From VBAS01 sp964508655 (GTDB taxonomy: Bacteria > Bacteroidota > Bacteroidia > Chitinophagales > Chitinophagaceae): DNA of 64,000 nucleotides. The stretch is taken from the NCBI GenBank assembly GCA_964508655.1, contig CAZDUO010000005.1:1-64000 (forward strand), in the 5' to 3' direction. How positions within the stretch are numbered: the first letter of the stretch is position 1; each line of letters starts with the position of its first letter. This document shows, one piece after another, positions 61,595 through 64,000 of this stretch. A program made the position numbers and the translations under genes. The notes below the pieces were generated by a model. The model did no database searches and had not been told where the DNA came from. It saw only the letters and a list, made by a program, of their open reading frames with translations.

Positions 61595-64000
61595 ATGAAA
61601 AGAACTTTTCTCATAATTGCCTTTAACTTTTTGGGATTTGCCTCTGGCAATGCCCAATTGATATCTGAAACAAAACAACCCCTTTCATTTTCATTAACGG
61701 AAGCTCTCATTTACGTTGACAGCGAAGATTATGCCCTTGTAAAAAAATCTGCCGGGCTGCTGCAGCAGGATATTGAAATGGTCACCGGCAAAAAGCTTCC
61801 CTTCATCCACGATGTGCAATCAGCCAAAGGCAATCTCATCATCATCGGTTCTGCTGAAAAATCCACACTGATAAAGCAACTGATTCAGCAGAAAAAAATC
61901 AATGGCGCTTATATTAAAAACAAATGGGAAGCCTGTTTGCAGCAAACGATTCAAAATCCAATGCCGGGAATCACAAATGCACTTATCCTGGCAGGCAGCG
62001 ACAGAAGAGGAACTGCCTACGCCATATTTGACCTGTCCAAACAAACCGGCGTATCGCCCTGGTACTGGTGGGCCGATGTACCGGTGAAAAAGAAAACTGA
62101 ATGGTATGTAAAAACAAATGTTATCATCACCGACTCACCGAAAGTAAAATACCGCGGCATCTTTATCAACGACGAAGCTCCGGCGCTGAGCAACTGGAGC
62201 AAAGAAAAGTTTGGCGGCTTCAACCATAAGTTCTACTCAAAAGTCTTTGAGCTGATTCTGCGCCTGAAAGGAAATTACCTGTGGCCTGCCATGTGGGGCA
62301 ATGCTTTTTACGACGATGATTCGCTGAACATAAAAACAGCCGATGAATTCGGCATCGTCATCGGCACTTCACATCATGAGCCGTTGATGCGGGCACACGA
62401 TGAGTGGAGACGGTACGGCAAGGGGCAAAAATGGAACTACGACAGCACCGAAGCCGGCCTGAAAGAATTCTGGCACGGCGGCATGCAGCGGGCATGGAAT
62501 GAAAAAATCGTCAGCATCGGCATGCGGGGCGATGGCGATGAACCAATGACGAGGGAAACCGCTACCGCCCTGCTGGAAAGAATTGTAAAAGACCAGCGCA
62601 AAATTATTGAAGAAGTAACCGGCAAACCCGCAAACGAAACACCCCAGCTCTGGGCACTGTATAAAGAAGTGCAGGATTATTATGACAAAGGAATGAGAGT
62701 GCCCGATGATGTGACTTTATTATTATGCGATGACAACTGGGGCAATATCCGCAAGCTTCCCAAACTAACCGACCCGTCGAGAAAAGGCGGTTACGGAATC
62801 TATTACCATTTTGACTACGTAGGCGGGCCGAGAAATTACAAATGGCTCAACACAAACAATATTGCAAGAGTGTGGGAGCAAATGCACCTGGCTTACGAAT
62901 ATGGAGTAAAGCAGATATGGATTGTCAATGTCGGCGACATAAAACCAATGGAATTTCCAATTTCCTTCTGGTTAGATTATGCATGGAACCCGGAAAAGAT
63001 TGGTACTGATGACCTGCAGAAATACACGGAAGAATGGGCGGCCGCACAGTTTGGAAAAAATTATGCAAGAGAAATTGCTGAAATTATTTCAAAGTACAGC
63101 AAGTATAACAGCAGGAGAAAACCGGAACTGCTTGATCAGAACACATACAGCCTGTATAATTACCCGGATTTTGAAACAGAGAACAGTTATAATGAATTTG
63201 AAAAAGTGGCATATGATTACAAAATCTTATTTAATCAAGCTCAAAAAATTAACAATGAACTGCCTGTTGAATCCAGGAATGCATTTTTTCAATTGGTTCT
63301 TCACCCTGTAAAAGCCTGCGCCAACCTGAACGAAATGTATTATTATGTTGCCCTGAACAGGGAAGCATATAAAAACAAATATGAAGTGGCCAATGAGTAT
63401 GCAGATAAAGTAAAACAGCTTTATATCAACGACTCGCTGATTTCGCTTGAGTATCATAAACTCAATAACGGCAAATGGAACCACATGATGAGCCAGACAC
63501 ATATTGGCTACACGTACTGGCAGCAGCCGCCGGTGAATAAAATACCGGTATTGAAATTTGTGTCAAAAGATTCGGTGAATAAAGATGGCGTGAAAATTAC
63601 AGATGACGAAATCCGCAGTGCCAAATCTCTGATTCCTGAAAATTTTAGCGGGCATGCATTTTATGAATGGGACGGTTATATCTCAATAGAAGCTTCGCAT
63701 TTCACCAAAGCAATAAACACAAACGGCATCACCTGGAAAATTTTGCCTGGCCATGGAAGAACCACTGATGCAGTTACTCCATTTCCTGTTACTGCACCTG
63801 AACAAAAACCCGGCAGCAATGCGCCGCACCTCCAATACGAGTTTTATACTTACAGCTCCGGCGAATTCAGCATCCAGGCTTACTTCTCTCCCACACTAAA
63901 TTTTCATGGAACTGAAAACGGGTTGCAGTATGCAATTTCCATAGATGACGAAGCGCCGCAAATCATCAGCATCAACAAAGAAGACAAGACCAGCATCAGC
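61595..64000 (+). CDS. Glycoside hydrolase family 115 alpha-glucuronidase, cut by the window edge
   Basis: A frame of 802 codons open to the right edge; the C-terminus is outside. It starts with signal peptide MKRTFLIIAFNFLGFASGNA. The N-terminal domain (DYALVKKSAGLLQQDIEMVT, ALILAGSDRRGTAYAIFDLS, GVSPWYWWADVPVKKK) and the barrel (KYRGIFINDEAPALSNWSKE, LKGNYLWPAMWGNAFYDDD, IVIGTSHHEPLMRAHDEW, VSIGMRGDGDEPM, LLCDDNWGNIRKLP, YGIYYHFDYVGGPRNYKWLN) are clear GH115 signatures. GH115 enzymes remove glucuronate from internal positions of xylan, complementing GH67 on chain ends. Confidence 0.93.
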   Translation, partial: MKRTFLIIAFNFLGFASGNAQLISETKQPLSFSLTEALIYVDSEDYALVKKSAGLLQQDIEMVTGKKLPFIHDVQSAKGNLIIIGSAEKSTLIKQLIQQKKINGAYIKNKWEACLQQTIQNPMPGITNALILAGSDRRGTAYAIFDLSKQTGVSPWYWWADVPVKKKTEWYVKTNVIITDSPKVKYRGIFINDEAPALSNWSKEKFGGFNHKFYSKVFELILRLKGNYLWPAMWGNAFYDDDSLNIKTADEFGIVIGTSHHEPLMRAHDEWRRYGKGQKWNYDSTEAGLKEFWHGGMQRAWNEKIVSIGMRGDGDEPMTRETATALLERIVKDQRKIIEEVTGKPANETPQLWALYKEVQDYYDKGMRVPDDVTLLLCDDNWGNIRKLPKLTDPSRKGGYGIYYHFDYVGGPRNYKWLNTNNIARVWEQMHLAYEYGVKQIWIVNVGDIKPMEFPISFWLDYAWNPEKIGTDDLQKYTEEWAAAQFGKNYAREIAEIISKYSKYNSRRKPELLDQNTYSLYNYPDFETENSYNEFEKVAYDYKILFNQAQKINNELPVESRNAFFQLVLHPVKACANLNEMYYYVALNREAYKNKYEVANEYADKVKQLYINDSLISLEYHKLNNGKWNHMMSQTHIGYTYWQQPPVNKIPVLKFVSKDSVNKDGVKITDDEIRSAKSLIPENFSGHAFYEWDGYISIEASHFTKAINTNGITWKILPGHGRTTDAVTPFPVTAPEQKPGSNAPHLQYEFYTYSSGEFSIQAYFSPTLNFHGTENGLQYAISIDDEAPQIISINKEDKTSIS

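Noticed and set aside
27345..64000. Ulvan utilisation locus (rhamnose, glucuronate and xylose genes together)
   Set aside because: No ulvan lyase, unsaturated glucuronyl hydrolase or sulfatase is present; GH30, GH67 and GH115 fit glucuronoxylan better.

Overview
The window reads as a scaffold from a Bacteroidota genome, most likely of the family Chitinophagaceae. This is inferred from a SusC/SusD pair, many Sec and lipoprotein signal peptides, starts with little Shine-Dalgarno signal, bifunctional RhaEW-type rhamnose genes, and dispersed palindromes of the CCCCCTTTAGGGGG type. A 100-N gap flanked by an exact 55-bp duplication shows a draft assembly whose two contigs actually overlap. No rRNA, tRNA, CRISPR array, prophage or transposase gene was recognised.

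Bases 1-8050 (plus strand) hold general accessory genes: a GMC oxidoreductase tail, a CPBP protease, an aquaporin, two VOC proteins, a TlpA-like thioredoxin, a TMEM175-like channel, an alpha/beta hydrolase lipoprotein and outer-membrane proteins. Bases 8169-10964 (minus) hold an AraC regulator, an NTF2-like protein, an AhpD-like protein and a DUF2490 protein. Bases 10972-18323 (minus) form an alpha-glucan cluster: GH133 debranching enzyme, MGH1/GH63-like glucosidase, SDR dehydrogenase and GH57 amylase. Bases 18513-24120 hold a Crp/Fnr regulator with a monothiol thioredoxin, then divergent YHS-domain genes, one leading a YHS-DoxX-DM13-DinB-NRDE-ATP-grasp operon. At 24140-27244 lies a PAS/GAF-rich sigma-54 activator.

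From 27345 to the right edge the window is almost entirely plant-polysaccharide catabolism. First comes an L-rhamnose utilisation unit on the minus strand (kinase, isomerase, fused aldolase/dehydrogenase, RhaT, two GH78 rhamnosidases). It is followed by mannonate dehydratase, a sodium/sugar symporter, xylose isomerase and a GH30 xylanase. A SusC/SusD transport operon follows, with a truncated vanadium haloperoxidase gene, a large FG-GAP/ASPIC lipoprotein and a DUF255 thioredoxin-domain lipoprotein. On the plus strand are two tandem LacI regulators, each with a matching operator, leading into GH67 alpha-glucuronidase, an SDR and a GH115 alpha-glucuronidase cut by the window edge. Together GH30, GH67, GH115, SusCD, XylA and UxuA fit glucuronoxylan use: chain cleavage, removal of (methyl)glucuronate, import, then xylose isomerisation and mannonate dehydration. 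Glucuronate isomerase and xylulokinase are not in the window.

The most unusual sequence-level observation is that short palindromic repeats have entered coding sequence in frame. There are three in the rhamnulose-phosphate aldolase/dehydrogenase gene and one in the GH133 gene, and another supplies the stop codon of GH67. Related palindromes and a hairpin array lie between genes. I did not find a clearly new defence or enzymatic system; the best candidates for follow-up are these in-frame repeats, the non-canonical start of the DUF255 lipoprotein, the decayed haloperoxidase partner, and the duplicated LacI/operator module.
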